DNA of 64,000 nucleotides from Meinhardsimonia xiamenensis (GCF_900102905.1 NZ_FNFV01000004.1:248001-312000), one strand, 5' to 3'; positions 9,771 through 21,179 are shown, counted from the first letter of the stretch. Translations and numbers: made by a program. The notes: generated from the sequence alone by a model not told the origin.

Positions 9771-10565
9771 TCAGGCCATCAGGCCGAGTTCGGCGTCGTC
9801 GGCGATGCGGTCGTACTTGTCACGCGGCGGCCAAGGGCGCTCGCGCCAGTGGGGTGAAAAGGCAAAGCTCGACTTCTGCCGCCCTTCGGGCAGGGCTCCG
9901 TTGCCCACACCCACGGCATAGTCATAGTAGAGCTTGATGATTTCCTCGCGGCTCACCTGTTGCACGGCGGGATGCGCGAGGCATGCGTCGCGCCAGCGCC
10001 GGGCGCGGTCGTAGTCCTCCCCCTCGGGCAGGTCGAAGCCCTCGTAGTAGTCCAGAAACCAAAAACGCATGAACATCGGCGTATAGACTGCCTCGACGAG
10101 GCCGAAGTCGTCGAACAGGAAAGTACCGCCGGGATTGAAGTGCCCGAGCTCGGCGTTGAGCCAGCGCCAGTGCGCCAGGTGCGCCTCGCGCAAGGCGTCG
10201 GTGCGGGCGCGGTCGCGGTTCATCACGAACAGGTAGCCCGACATGGTGAAAGGCCCCTCGCGCGAGATCAGGAAGCGTTCCACCGAGCGTTCCCACGGGT
10301 CGCGCCGGGCCACTGGCCGGGCGTCGAAGGCTTCCTCGACGTATTGCAGGATCACGAGGCTTTCCTTGATCACCCTTCCGTTGCCGAGATCCATGATCGG
10401 CAGCGCGGTCGTGCCGCGCGAGAGTGCCAGAAGATTGGCGTCGCGCGGCCGGGTGATGTCGACGACCTCGAAGCGGATGGCATCGGAAATGCCTTTGAGC
10501 GCAAGCAGGATCTCCACGCGCTGGGAAAAGGGGCAGACGGGAATGTGGTAGATGCGAGGCACCAT
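9771..10565 (-). CDS. Glutathione S-transferase family protein
   Basis: A 264-residue cytosolic protein. The N-terminal thioredoxin-like domain has the CPFSQ motif at about residues 11-15 (Cys/Ser catalytic position). The TALPIMDLGNG and ESLVILQYVEE stretches form the glutathione-binding cis-Pro and Glu-Ser motifs. The C-terminal helical domain runs from about residue 90 and contains an unusually long tail with an aromatic DYYEGFDLPEGEDYDRARRW segment. The substrate is unknown; these proteins conjugate or reduce electrophiles with glutathione. It lies upstream of leuA on the same strand, but the leuL promoter between them suggests independent transcription. Confidence 0.88.
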   Translation of the reverse strand: MVPRIYHIPVCPFSQRVEILLALKGISDAIRFEVVDITRPRDANLLALSRGTTALPIMDLGNGRVIKESLVILQYVEEAFDARPVARRDPWERSVERFLISREGPFTMSGYLFVMNRDRARTDALREAHLAHWRWLNAELGHFNPGGTFLFDDFGLVEAVYTPMFMRFWFLDYYEGFDLPEGEDYDRARRWRDACLAHPAVQQVSREEIIKLYYDYAVGVGNGALPEGRQKSSFAFSPHWRERPWPPRDKYDRIADDAELGLMA

Positions 10566-10611
10566 TCGCCGACACTATCGGCGGCGTTCCATCCCGCGCA
10601 AGAGCAACCTT

Positions 10612-12090
10612 CTATTCGCTCACGGTTCCTGCGCCGGCATCCGCCCCCGCCGGCTCCACCAGCGCGCCGTTTTCCCACATGCCCGAGGCCTCCTCGCCGC
10701 CGGCATAGCGGATGGTGCCCTGCCCCTGCCGCTTGCCGTTGACGAATTCGCCTTCATAGACCGAGCCGTCGGGATAGCGGGCCACGCCGCGGCCGCTGAT
10801 CTCGCCGTTCTTCCATTCGCCAGTGTAGGTGAACCCGTCGGGCATGGTGATGGTGCCCTGACCGTGGCGCTGGCCGTCGCGGAATTCGCCCTCGTAGACG
10901 GTGCCGTCGGGATAGACGGCGCGGCCGGTGCCGTGGCGTTTGCCATCCACCCAGTCGCCCTCGTAGACGTAGCCGTCGGGGTAGGTCATCTTGCCCTTGC
11001 CGTGGATGCGCCCGCCGAGGAACTCGCCCTCGTAGACGAGCCCGTTGGCATAGCGCGCCACGCCCGTGCCCTCGATCACGCCGGCGCGCCACGCGCCCTC
11101 GTAGGAGGAGCCGTCGGGATAGGTGATCTTGCCCGTTCCATCGGCCAGATCGTTGCGGAACTCGCCCTCGTAGACCGAACCGTCGGGGTAGGTCACGCGG
11201 CCCACGCCCTCGATGTGCCCGTCAACCCATTCGCCGTCATAGACATAGCCGTCGGTGGCGGTGAAGACGCCGCGGCCGTGACGCTTGTCGTTCAGGAACT
11301 CGCCTTCATAGGTGTCGCCATTGGCGTAGATGACCTTCCCGCGCCCCTGCCGGCGGCCATTGACGAACTCGCCCTCGTAGACATCGCCGTTGGGCTGGGT
11401 GAGCGTGCCACGCCCGTTGATCTCGCCGCCCTTCCATTCCCCCGAGTAGACGGTGCCGTCGGGCAGGGTCAGCGTGCCGAAGCCTTCGCGCAGCCCGGCA
11501 ACGAGATCGCCCTCATAGACGGCGCCGTCAGGGTAGGTGATGCGCCCCTTGCCCTGCTTGACGCCATTGACCCAGTCACCCTCGTAGACATAGCCCGAGG
11601 GGCTTTCCATCCGGCCCTTGCCGTGATGCATGGCGTTGAGAAAACCGCCCTCATAGCGCACGCCATTGGCATAGACGGCCACGCCCTCGCCGGTGATCTT
11701 GCCCTCGACCCAGTCACCCTCATAGGTGCCGCCGTCGGCAAAGGTGATCTTGCCGTAGCCGTGCGGCTTGCCCTTCTCGAAGCGGCCCTCGTAGACCGAG
11801 CCGTTGGGAAAGCGCGCCGTGCCCTGGCCCTTGATCTCGCCCTCGACCCATTCGCCGGTGTACTGATAGCCGTTCGGCAAGGTGTAGGTGCCGAAGCCGT
11901 GCATCTTGCCGTCCTTGAAGGTGCCCTCGTAGACACCCCCGTCATCGAACTGCTTGACGCCTTCCTCGGTGCCGGACTGGGCAAGAAGCCCTCCGGGCGC
12001 CATGCCGATCACCAAGGAGGCCACCATCGCCGCAGTGAAGGCGCGCACGCTCATCCCGGCCCACGTCTTTCGATCCCGCATCTTCATCAT
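10612..12090 (-). CDS. Exported MORN-repeat protein (18 repeats)
   Basis: A protein of about 492 residues made almost wholly of 23-residue MORN repeats of the form GxVYEGEFxxGxxxGxGxxxYPD. I count 18 in-register copies plus a degenerate nineteenth (GEEASGMWENG). The N-terminus has a basic region and a hydrophobic stretch ending in GGLLAQSG, a probable Sec signal peptide, so the repeats should fold as a long beta ribbon in the periplasm or outside the cell. The start is taken at ATG 12090 (MMKMRDRK); MSVRAFT at 12054 is also possible, and an upstream Met at 12150 is less likely. The function is unknown. MORN ribbons bind lipids or proteins in other systems. The gene stands alone, between GST and divergent nadE. 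Confidence 0.85.
   Translation of the reverse strand: MMKMRDRKTWAGMSVRAFTAAMVASLVIGMAPGGLLAQSGTEEGVKQFDDGGVYEGTFKDGKMHGFGTYTLPNGYQYTGEWVEGEIKGQGTARFPNGSVYEGRFEKGKPHGYGKITFADGGTYEGDWVEGKITGEGVAVYANGVRYEGGFLNAMHHGKGRMESPSGYVYEGDWVNGVKQGKGRITYPDGAVYEGDLVAGLREGFGTLTLPDGTVYSGEWKGGEINGRGTLTQPNGDVYEGEFVNGRRQGRGKVIYANGDTYEGEFLNDKRHGRGVFTATDGYVYDGEWVDGHIEGVGRVTYPDGSVYEGEFRNDLADGTGKITYPDGSSYEGAWRAGVIEGTGVARYANGLVYEGEFLGGRIHGKGKMTYPDGYVYEGDWVDGKRHGTGRAVYPDGTVYEGEFRDGQRHGQGTITMPDGFTYTGEWKNGEISGRGVARYPDGSVYEGEFVNGKRQGQGTIRYAGGEEASGMWENGALVEPAGADAGAGTVSE
10699..11940 (-). repeat. Tandem 69-bp coding repeats (18 units)
   Basis: Eighteen contiguous units of exactly 69 bases encode the MORN repeats. No insertion or deletion breaks the register over 1,242 bases. 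Units share the TATGAGGGCGA-type core but differ at third positions and in the xGxxxG spacer, so the array is old rather than a recent expansion. Confidence 0.9.
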
Positions 12091-12227
12091 ACTGCCCGAA
12101 AGCCCCCAACTCGCTTTCGTCAAACTAGGCCAGCAGCCCGCATCTGGCAACGTCCTCGGCCTGCGGCTGCTTTCCCCCCGCGCGCGATCTGGTAAGACAA
12201 GGCGGCAGCGACGAGGAAAGGCGCGAG

Positions 12228-13895
12228 ATGGCAGAAACGTTCCGCATCACCCTGGCCCAGCTCAACCCGACCGTGGGCGCGATCGACGAGAATGCGTGCC
12301 GCGCGCGAGAGGTATGGGCCGAGGCAAGAGAGGCCGGCGCGGACATGGTCGCCTTTCCCGAGATGTTCGTCACCGGCTACCAGACGCAGGATCTGGTGAT
12401 GAAGCCCGCCTTCACCGCGCACGCCATGCGCGCCATCGAGGCGCTGGCGGCGGACTGCGCCGATGGTCCGGCCATCGGCATCGGCGGGCCGTTTGCCGCG
12501 CAAGGGCGGCTCTACAATGCCTGGCACGTTCTGGACGGGGGCACGGTGCGCGCCCGTGTGCTCAAGCACCGCCTGCCCAACGAGGGCGTCTTCGACGAGG
12601 TGCGCCTGTTCGACCCCGGCCCGATTTCGGGGCCCTACCGCATCGGCCCCATCCGCATCGGCACGCCGATTTGCGAGGATGCCTGGCACGCGGAAGTGCC
12701 CGAGGCGCTGGCCGAGACCGGGGCGGAAATCCTGCTCGTGCCGAACGGTTCGCCCTATTACCGCGGCAAGTTCGACAGGCGCATGGCGCACATGGTTGCC
12801 CGCAATGTCGAGACCGGCCTGCCGCTCGTCTATCTCAACATGGTCGGGGGGCAGGACGACCAGGTCTTCGACGGCGGCAGCTTCGTCTTGAACCGCCGCG
12901 GCGCGCTCGCGGTGCAGATGCCGCTGTTCGAAGAGGCCGTGACCCATGTGGACTTCGAGCGCCGCGAAGAAGGCTGGGTGGCGCTGCCAGGCGAGCGCGC
13001 GCGCTTTCCCGACGAGTGGGAGCAGGACTATCGCGTGATGGTCGAGGCCCTGCGCGACTACCTGCGCAAGACCGGCTTCTCCAAGGTGCTGCTGGGGCTC
13101 TCGGGGGGCGTGGACAGCGCGCTGACCGCGACCATCGCCGTCGATGCACTCGGCCCCGAAAACGTGCGCTGCGTGATGCTGCCCTCCGAGTACACGTCGC
13201 AAAGCTCGCTGGAGGATGCCGCCGCCGTGGCCAAGGCGCTGGGCTGCCGTCTCGACACCCTGCCCATCTCGGGGCCGCGCGCGGCGGTGACCGAGGCGCT
13301 CGCCCCCTTCTTCGAGGGGCTCGAGCCGGACGTGACCGAGGAGAACATCCAGTCGCGCCTGCGCGGGCTTCTTCTGATGGCGCTTTCGAACAAGTTCGGC
13401 GAGATGCTCCTGACCACCGGCAACAAGTCGGAGGTGGCGGTGGGCTATGCCACGATCTACGGCGACATGTGCGGCGGCTACAATCCGCTGAAGGATCTCT
13501 ACAAGACCCGCGTCTTTGAAACCTGCCGCTGGCGCAACGAGACGCATCGGCCGTGGATGAAAGGGCCGGCCGGCGAGGTCATCCCTCAGAGGGTCATCGA
13601 CAAACCGCCCTCGGCCGAACTGCGTCCCGATCAGAGGGACGAGGACAGCCTTCCGCCCTATCCCGTGCTTGATGCGATCCTCGAGGGGCTCGTGGATCGC
13701 GAGGCCTCGGTGGCCGAACTTGTGGCCGACGGGTTTGACGAGGCGACGGTGCGCAAGGTGGAGCGGCTCATCTACATCTCCGAGTACAAGCGCTTCCAGG
13801 CCGCGCCCGGTGCGCGCCTGACCAGCCGCGCCTTCTGGCTCGACCGCCGTTACCCCATCGTCAACCGCTGGCGCGACCCCGGCGAGCCGCTCTGA
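12228..13895 (+). CDS. nadE: Glutamine-dependent NAD+ synthase
   Basis: A 555-residue two-domain enzyme that amidates nicotinate adenine dinucleotide to NAD+ using glutamine. The N-terminal nitrilase-type glutaminase has its catalytic triad visible as Glu45 (FPEMF), Lys113 (LKHRLPNEG) and Cys149 (PICEDAW). The C-terminal synthetase has the PP-loop SGGVDS at residues 292-297, and TTGNKSEVAVGY and GDMCGGYNPLKD downstream. Both active sites look intact and the length is standard. The gene is divergent from the MORN gene and converges with the PfkB gene. Confidence 0.97.
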   Translation: MAETFRITLAQLNPTVGAIDENACRAREVWAEAREAGADMVAFPEMFVTGYQTQDLVMKPAFTAHAMRAIEALAADCADGPAIGIGGPFAAQGRLYNAWHVLDGGTVRARVLKHRLPNEGVFDEVRLFDPGPISGPYRIGPIRIGTPICEDAWHAEVPEALAETGAEILLVPNGSPYYRGKFDRRMAHMVARNVETGLPLVYLNMVGGQDDQVFDGGSFVLNRRGALAVQMPLFEEAVTHVDFERREEGWVALPGERARFPDEWEQDYRVMVEALRDYLRKTGFSKVLLGLSGGVDSALTATIAVDALGPENVRCVMLPSEYTSQSSLEDAAAVAKALGCRLDTLPISGPRAAVTEALAPFFEGLEPDVTEENIQSRLRGLLLMALSNKFGEMLLTTGNKSEVAVGYATIYGDMCGGYNPLKDLYKTRVFETCRWRNETHRPWMKGPAGEVIPQRVIDKPPSAELRPDQRDEDSLPPYPVLDAILEGLVDREASVAELVADGFDEATVRKVERLIYISEYKRFQAAPGARLTSRAFWLDRRYPIVNRWRDPGEPL

Positions 13896-13902
13896 GCCGC
13901 GC

Positions 13903-14853
13903 TCAGAGCTGCGTGAGTTCGCACTGGGCGAGCAAGGTCTCGGTAAGCTTTCGGTCGCACAGCCGCGTGGCCTCCGAGGCGACCGCCGCCGCCGCCGCGG
14001 CCACGCCCGCCTTCAGCGCTTCCGCCACCGGTTCGCCGCGCGCGAACCAAAGCGCGAAGGCGCCAACGAAGCTGTCGCCCGCGCCCACCTTCGAGACGAC
14101 CGGCACGCGCGGCGCGACCGCATGCCAGCGCCCTTCGGCGTTGGCGAGCACCGAGCCATCGGCGCCACGTGCCACGATGACGTTTCTCGCCACGCCGCGC
14201 GCGACGAGCTCGCTGGCGAAATCCGCGCTGTCGGTGCGGCTGGGCAGCTTGCGGCCGGCAAGCGCCTCGGCCTCGGCGTCATCCATGCGCAGGCAGAACA
14301 CCGTCTCATGCGGCTGGCCGGCAAGATGCACGAGCGCCGGGCCGGAGGTATCGACGATCAGCCGCGCGCCGCGCCCGCGCACGTGCTCCGCAAGGATCGA
14401 GGGAAACTCCTTGGCCACCCCCGGCGGCTGCGAGCCGGAGAGCACCACCAGCGTGCCGTCGCCAGTGGCCTGATCGATGGAGACAAGGCCACGCGCGACA
14501 TCCTCCTCCTGCCATGCGGGGCCGGGCATCACGAATCGGTACTGCTCGCCGCTGGCGGCATCGGTGACCGAAAAGCTCATCCGCGTCTCGCCGGGCCCCT
14601 GAAAGGCGACGGTCGGAACACCTTCGAGCGCCAGAAGCTGCAACAGCCGCGCCCCGTTCGCCCCGCCGATGGCGATGAGCGCCGTCGCCTGCCCGCCAAG
14701 CATGCGGATGGCGCGGGCCACGTTGATGCCGCCGCCGCCTGGGTCCACATGCGGCTCCGAGCAGCGCAGCTTCACGTCGGGAATGATTCTCGGTGCGGTG
14801 GTGGCAAAGTCCACCGCCGGGTTGAGCGTGATGGTGAGAATGTCGGTGCGCAT
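13903..14853 (-). CDS. PfkB-family sugar kinase (1-phosphofructokinase type)
   Basis: A 316-residue ribokinase-fold kinase. The N-terminal TLNPAVD and PGGGGINVARAIRMLGG motifs are typical of the 1-phosphofructokinase / 6-phosphofructokinase-II / tagatose-6-phosphate kinase branch. The catalytic base is Asp260 in VGAGDSFVGAF, with the anion-hole glycines intact. It should phosphorylate a phosphorylated hexose or fructose, but fructose-1-P and fructose-6-P cannot be told apart from sequence. It stands as a single gene with no PTS partner nearby, which slightly favours the PfkB (6-phosphofructokinase II) reading. It is divergent from the thiamine operon. Confidence 0.85.
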   Translation of the reverse strand: MRTDILTITLNPAVDFATTAPRIIPDVKLRCSEPHVDPGGGGINVARAIRMLGGQATALIAIGGANGARLLQLLALEGVPTVAFQGPGETRMSFSVTDAASGEQYRFVMPGPAWQEEDVARGLVSIDQATGDGTLVVLSGSQPPGVAKEFPSILAEHVRGRGARLIVDTSGPALVHLAGQPHETVFCLRMDDAEAEALAGRKLPSRTDSADFASELVARGVARNVIVARGADGSVLANAEGRWHAVAPRVPVVSKVGAGDSFVGAFALWFARGEPVAEALKAGVAAAAAAVASEATRLCDRKLTETLLAQCELTQL

Positions 14854-14942
14854 GCGCCCTCCGCCTCGCGCGAATGATGCCGCCCCATGCCATGAAACGG
14901 CAGGTTAGCGCAAACGGCTTGCATGGCCACCGGGCGATGGGC

Positions 14943-14970
14943 TTGACAGGCCGTCGCCGCCGGTTAGGGT
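14943..14970 (+). promoter_or_regulatory. Predicted sigma-70 promoter of the thiamine operon
   Basis: A perfect TTGACA (14943-14948) and TAGGGT (14965-14970) are separated by 16 bases. The expected start, near 14977, falls just before the TPP riboswitch. Confidence 0.65.
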
Positions 14971-14978
14971 CGGGCTCA

Positions 14979-17021
<2,043 letters not shown>

Positions 17022-17022
<1 letters not shown>

Positions 17023-17963
17023 TGATCTCGGTCCTTGGTGGGGGAGTGGCGGGGCTCTGCGCCGCCACCGCCCTGGCCGAGCGGGGGCTGGCGGTGGAGG
17101 TCATCGAGTCCGAGGAGGCGCCCGCGCCAGTCTCGCTGCTCGCCGGCGGGATGCTCGCGCCCTTCTGCGAGGGCGAGGCGGCGCCGGCTCAGGTGGTGCA
17201 AATGGGGCTCTCGGCCGCCGACTGGTGGGAAGCGCATGGCGCCAAGGTGCACCGGCGCGGCACGCTGGTCGTCGCGCCCGCGCGCGACGCGGCCGAGCTT
17301 GACCGCTTTGCGCGGCTCACGCGGGGCCATGAATGGGTCGATCCCGGCGCGCTGGAGCCCGACCTTGCGGGCCGATTCGCGCGTGGCCTCTTCTTCCGGG
17401 TCGAGGCGCACATGGACCCTTGCGCCGCGCTTGCCGCACTGCGCAGGCAGCTGGCGGCGCGCGGGGTGCGCTTCCATGCCGGACCGGCGCGCGGGCGGAT
17501 CGTCGATTGCACCGGCTGGGCGGCGGCGGCGCATCTGCCCGACCTGCGCCCGGTGCGCGGCGAGATGTTGATGCTCCGCGCGCCGGAGGTGACGCTCTCG
17601 CGCACCGTGCGGCTCCTGCATCCGCGCTTTCCCTGCTACATCGTCCCGCGCGGGGACGGGCAGTACATGATCGGCGCGACCATGGTGGAAAGCGCGCGCC
17701 CCGGCCCCGTCACCGCGCGGGCGGTGATGGAGCTGCTGTCCGCCGCATGGACCGTGCACCCCGCCTTCGCCGAGGCCGAGGTCACCGCCACCGGCGCGGG
17801 CCTGCGCCCCGCCTTTCCCGACAACATTCCCGCGATCCGGCGCGCGGGCGAGCGCATCCACGTCAATGGGATGTATCGCCACGGCTTTCTGTGCGCGCCG
17901 CATCTGGCCGAGGCCCTTGCGGGCGAACTGGTCGAGGAGCTTGCCCCATGCGCATCGAACTGA
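17022..17963 (+). CDS. thiO: Glycine oxidase ThiO
   Basis: A 313-residue FAD-dependent oxidase of the DAO family that makes dehydroglycine for thiazole synthesis, replacing ThiH in aerobes. The FAD-binding GGGVAGLCAATALAERG is at the very N-terminus, and the C-terminal FAD contact is NGMYRHGFLCAPHLAE. GAGG-type ribosome-binding bases in the end of thiC precede the ATG, and the frame upstream of 17022 is a shadow of thiC. It overlaps thiC by one base and thiS by 16 bases. Confidence 0.95.
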
Positions 17964-18145
17964 ACGGACAACCGCTCGAAACCGAGGCCCCCGATCTCGC
18001 CGCGCTTCTCGCCGAGCGCGGGCTCACGCCTGAAACCGTCGCCACTGCGCTCAACGGCGCCTTCGTGCCGCGCGAGCGCCGCGGGGCAACGCCGCTCAGC
18101 GAAGGCGACAGGGTCGAGGTTCTCTCGCCCATGCAGGGGGGCTGA
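17948..18145 (+). CDS. thiS: Sulfur carrier protein ThiS
   Basis: A 65-residue ubiquitin-like protein ending in the required Gly-Gly (SPMQGG). ThiF adenylates this terminus, which then carries sulfur as a thiocarboxylate to ThiG. The N-terminal [11 protein letters not shown] and the [14 protein letters not shown] stretch are typical. The gene starts inside the end of thiO (16-base overlap) and ends one base before thiG, so translation is tightly coupled. Confidence 0.96.
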   Translation: MRIELNGQPLETEAPDLAALLAERGLTPETVATALNGAFVPRERRGATPLSEGDRVEVLSPMQGG

Positions 18146-18146
18146 A

Positions 18147-18905
18147 ATGTTCTATGGCGTCGAATTGACCTCGCGGCTGATGCTGGGCACCGCGCAATAC
18201 CCCTCGCCCGCCGTGCTGCGGGCGGCGATCGCGGCCTCGGGCACGCAGGTCATCACCGTCAGCCTGCGCCGCGAGGGGGCGGAGGGCGCGCGGTTTCGCG
18301 AGATCATCGCCGAGGCCGGCTGCCGCATCCTGCCCAACACCGCCGGCTGCCACAGCGCCCGCGAGGCCGTCACCACCGCGCAGATGGCGCGCGAGCTGTT
18401 CGGCACGAACTGGATCAAGCTCGAGGTGATCGGTCACGCCGACACTCTGCAGCCCGATCCCTTCGCGCTGGTGGAGGCCGCGCGCATCCTCTGCGCCGAG
18501 GGCTTCGAGGTTTTCCCCTACACCACCGAGGATCTGGTGCTGGGCGAGAAGCTGGTCGAGGCGGGTTGCCGGGTGCTGATGCCCTGGGGCGCGCCGATCG
18601 GCTCGGGGCAGGGGTTGCGCAATGTCGAGGGGTTGCGCGCGATGCGGGCGCATTTCCCCGACACGCCGCTCGTGATCGACGCCGGGATCGGCACACCGTC
18701 GGACGCCGCGCGCGCGATGGAGATGGGGTTTGACGCGGTGCTTCTCAACACCGCCGTGGCGCGGGCGGGCGACCCTGTCACCATGGCGCGCGCCTTCGCC
18801 CGCGCGGTCGAGGCCGGGCGGCTGGGGTTCAAGGCCGGGCTGATGCCGCGCCGCGACATGGCCCAGCCGTCGACCCCGGTCTTCGGTATGGCGGAGCTCG
18901 GCTGA
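18147..18905 (+). CDS. thiG: Thiazole synthase ThiG
   Basis: A 252-residue TIM-barrel enzyme that joins deoxyxylulose phosphate, dehydroglycine and ThiS sulfur into the thiazole ring. The N-terminal [13 protein letters not shown] is characteristic, and the Schiff-base lysine is in [10 protein letters not shown]. The phosphate-binding [14 protein letters not shown] and the [19 protein letters not shown] and LLNTAVARA stretches are present. The length is normal. It overlaps the thiE start by one base (TGATG). Confidence 0.97.
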   Translation: MFYGVELTSRLMLGTAQYPSPAVLRAAIAASGTQVITVSLRREGAEGARFREIIAEAGCRILPNTAGCHSAREAVTTAQMARELFGTNWIKLEVIGHADTLQPDPFALVEAARILCAEGFEVFPYTTEDLVLGEKLVEAGCRVLMPWGAPIGSGQGLRNVEGLRAMRAHFPDTPLVIDAGIGTPSDAARAMEMGFDAVLLNTAVARAGDPVTMARAFARAVEAGRLGFKAGLMPRRDMAQPSTPVFGMAELG

Positions 18906-19510
18906 TGCTCGACCGTTTCTATCTCATCTGCGGCGATGCGGCGCTGATCGAACGGCTTGTGCCTTTGGGCGTGCGCACGGTGCAACTGCGCGCCAAGGGC
19001 CTTGCCCCCGAAGCACTCCGGGCCGAGGCGCTGCGCGCGCGCGACATCTGCGGGTGCCACGGCGCGACGCTGATCCTGAACGATCATTGGCAGCTTGCGC
19101 TCGATCTCGGCATCGGCTGGGTGCATCTGGGGCAGGAGGACCTGGACAGCGCCGACATCACCGCCCTGCGGCGCGCGGGGGTGCGCTTCGGGCTCTCCAC
19201 CCATGATGAGGCCGAGCTTGATCGCGCGCTTGCCCTGGACCCCGCCTATGTGGCGCTCGGGCCGGTCTGGCCGACGCTTCTGAAGCAGATGAAATGGGCG
19301 CCTCAGGGCCTTGGGCGCGTGAGCGAGTGGAAGCGCCGCATCGGTGCGCTGCCGCTGGTGGCGATCGGAGGCATCACGCCCGAGCGCGCGCCCCTGGTGC
19401 TTGATGCCGGGGCCGACAGCGCCGCCGTCGTCACCGACATCGCCACCGCGCCCGACCCCGAGGCGCGTTGCCGCGAATGGCTTTCCGTCACCCGAAAGGC
19501 GGCGCCATGA
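18905..19510 (+). CDS. thiE: Thiamine phosphate synthase ThiE
   Basis: A 201-residue TIM-barrel enzyme that couples HMP pyrophosphate with thiazole phosphate. The family residues are visible in TVQLRAKG, LILNDHWQLALDLG, WVHLGQEDL and ALGPVWPT. The C-terminal phosphate loop VAIGGITPERAP is also present. It is a single-domain form, slightly short but complete. It overlaps thiG by one base and thiF by four. Confidence 0.93.
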   Translation: MLDRFYLICGDAALIERLVPLGVRTVQLRAKGLAPEALRAEALRARDICGCHGATLILNDHWQLALDLGIGWVHLGQEDLDSADITALRRAGVRFGLSTHDEAELDRALALDPAYVALGPVWPTLLKQMKWAPQGLGRVSEWKRRIGALPLVAIGGITPERAPLVLDAGADSAAVVTDIATAPDPEARCREWLSVTRKAAP

Positions 19511-20430
19511 GCCGCTACAGCCGCCAGGAAATCCTGCCCGAAGTCGGGCCCGCCGGTCACGCCCGCCTTGCCCGGTCGCATGTAGTGGTGGCAGGTGCGG
19601 GCGGGCTTGGCGCGACGCTCCTGCCGCTTCTGGCAGGCGCAGGCGTGGGGCGCATCACCCTCTATGACCCCGACCGCGTGGAGGAGCACAACCTCCACCG
19701 CCAGACGCTCTACCGGATGGATGACATCGGTCGCCCCAAGGCCGAGGCCGCGGCGCGGCACCTCGCCGCCCTCAACCCCGAAATCGCCGTCGAGGCAGCC
19801 GCGCGCCCGCTCTGGCCCGACCTCGAGGCGCGGAGCCTTGCCGGTGCGGATGCGGTGATCGACGCCGCCGACATGCTGGCGGCGAGCTATGCGCTTTCCG
19901 ACCATTGCCACGCCTCGGCCACCCCCTTCATTACCGCCTCGGTGCAGGGGCGGCGGGGCTATGCAGGCGGCTTCTGCGGCGGTGTGGCGCCAAGCCTGCG
20001 CGCCGTCTTCCCCGACCCGGACCCCGGCGCACAGAGCTGCGCGAGTGCGGGGGTGATGGGGCCGGCGGTGGCGCTTCTCGGCGCGCTGCAGGCGCAGATG
20101 GCGCTTGCGGTGCTGCTCGGTCACGAACCCTCGCCGCTCGGTCTGATGGTCAGCACCGATCTTGCCAGCTGGCAGATCTCCCACTTCCGCTTCGAGGGCG
20201 CGCCCGAGCCCACCCGCCCGCTGCCGGAGGTGGTCGCGCCGGGCCAGATCGCAGCGGGAGACGTGGTGATCGACCTGCGGCGGGGCGAGGACGCAACGGC
20301 CGAAGCGCCCCGGGGCCGCCGCGTCGTGTTTCTCTGCGCAACCGGGCTGCGCGCCTGGCGCGCGGCGCGCGCGCTCATCGCCTCGGGCCATGACCGCGTG
20401 GCCATTGCCGCCGCCGGGGCAGGCCCGTGA
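19507..20430 (+). CDS. thiF: ThiF adenylyltransferase with C-terminal rhodanese-like domain
   Basis: A 307-residue fusion. The N-terminal E1-like domain has the nucleotide loop GAGGLGATL, the YDPDRVEEHNLHRQ stretch and the cysteine of SCASAGVMGPA. It should adenylate the ThiS C-terminus. I do not see the CxxC pairs that bind zinc in E. coli ThiF. Residues from about 255 look like a trimmed rhodanese domain (VVIDLRRG, then VVFLCATGLRAWRAA with the persulfide Cys), so it may also pass sulfur, as ThiI rhodanese does elsewhere. The start is the ATG overlapping thiE. It overlaps thiD by four bases. Confidence 0.88.
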   Translation: MSRYSRQEILPEVGPAGHARLARSHVVVAGAGGLGATLLPLLAGAGVGRITLYDPDRVEEHNLHRQTLYRMDDIGRPKAEAAARHLAALNPEIAVEAAARPLWPDLEARSLAGADAVIDAADMLAASYALSDHCHASATPFITASVQGRRGYAGGFCGGVAPSLRAVFPDPDPGAQSCASAGVMGPAVALLGALQAQMALAVLLGHEPSPLGLMVSTDLASWQISHFRFEGAPEPTRPLPEVVAPGQIAAGDVVIDLRRGEDATAEAPRGRRVVFLCATGLRAWRAARALIASGHDRVAIAAAGAGP

Positions 20431-21179
20431 GCGCGCGCGTTCTCTTCATCGGAGGCACCGACTCGAGCGGCGGGGCCGGGCTTGCGCGCGACATCACGAC
20501 TGCCGCGCGGCTTGGTGCCGAACCGGCGGTGGCGGTGACATCGGTCACGGCGCAGTCCGATGAAGCGGTCGCCGCCGCGCATCATCTGCCGCCCGCCCAT
20601 GTCGCCGCGCAGATCAGCGCGGCGGGTCCGGTCGCCGCCGTCAAGTCCGGCATGCTGGCCAATGCCGCCATCGTCGAAGCTGTTGCCCGGAGCCTGCCCG
20701 ACGCGCCGTTGGTGATCGATCCGGTGCTGGCGGCGAGTTCCGGTCACGCCCTGATCGATGCGGAAGGCGTGGAGGCGCTTCTTGCCCTGCTCCTGCCGCG
20801 CGCGGCCCTCCTCACCCCAAACCTGCCCGAGCTTTCCCGTCTTGCCCGGCATCTGGGGCTGGCACCGGATGCGCCGGTGCACGCCTGCACCGGGGCGCTT
20901 CTTGCGCAGGGCTGCGGCGCGGTGCTGGTCAAGGGCGGGCATGGCGCGCCCGCGGCCGTTTGCACGGACGCGCTCTATACCGCGCCGGACAGGCCGCCCC
21001 AACTCTTCGAGGGGCCACGACTTGCCGGCAGCCTGCGCGGAACCGGTTGCAGGCTCGCGAGCGGCATCGCCGTTTTCCTCGCCCGCGGCCTTCCTCTCGA
21101 GGCAGCCATCGGGCGCTCGCGCGCCGAGCTCCTCTCGGAGTTCCGCCGCGCCATTCCGGCGGGTGCCGCCAAGCGGTGA
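20427..21179 (+). CDS. thiD: Hydroxymethylpyrimidine / phosphomethylpyrimidine kinase ThiD
   Basis: A 250-residue ribokinase-fold kinase that phosphorylates HMP and HMP-P. The N-terminal GGTDSSGGAGLARDI binds the pyrimidine, and VKSGMLANAAIV and VIDPVLAASSGH are conserved. The catalytic region is SLRGTGCRLASG with the family cysteine. It is the last gene of the thiamine operon and converges with the BMP gene. Confidence 0.95.
   Translation: MSARVLFIGGTDSSGGAGLARDITTAARLGAEPAVAVTSVTAQSDEAVAAAHHLPPAHVAAQISAAGPVAAVKSGMLANAAIVEAVARSLPDAPLVIDPVLAASSGHALIDAEGVEALLALLLPRAALLTPNLPELSRLARHLGLAPDAPVHACTGALLAQGCGAVLVKGGHGAPAAVCTDALYTAPDRPPQLFEGPRLAGSLRGTGCRLASGIAVFLARGLPLEAAIGRSRAELLSEFRRAIPAGAAKR

Noticed and set aside
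10699..11940. A CRISPR or satellite array from the 69-base periodicity
   Set aside because: Repeats are contiguous, in frame and encode MORN units; there are no spacers.
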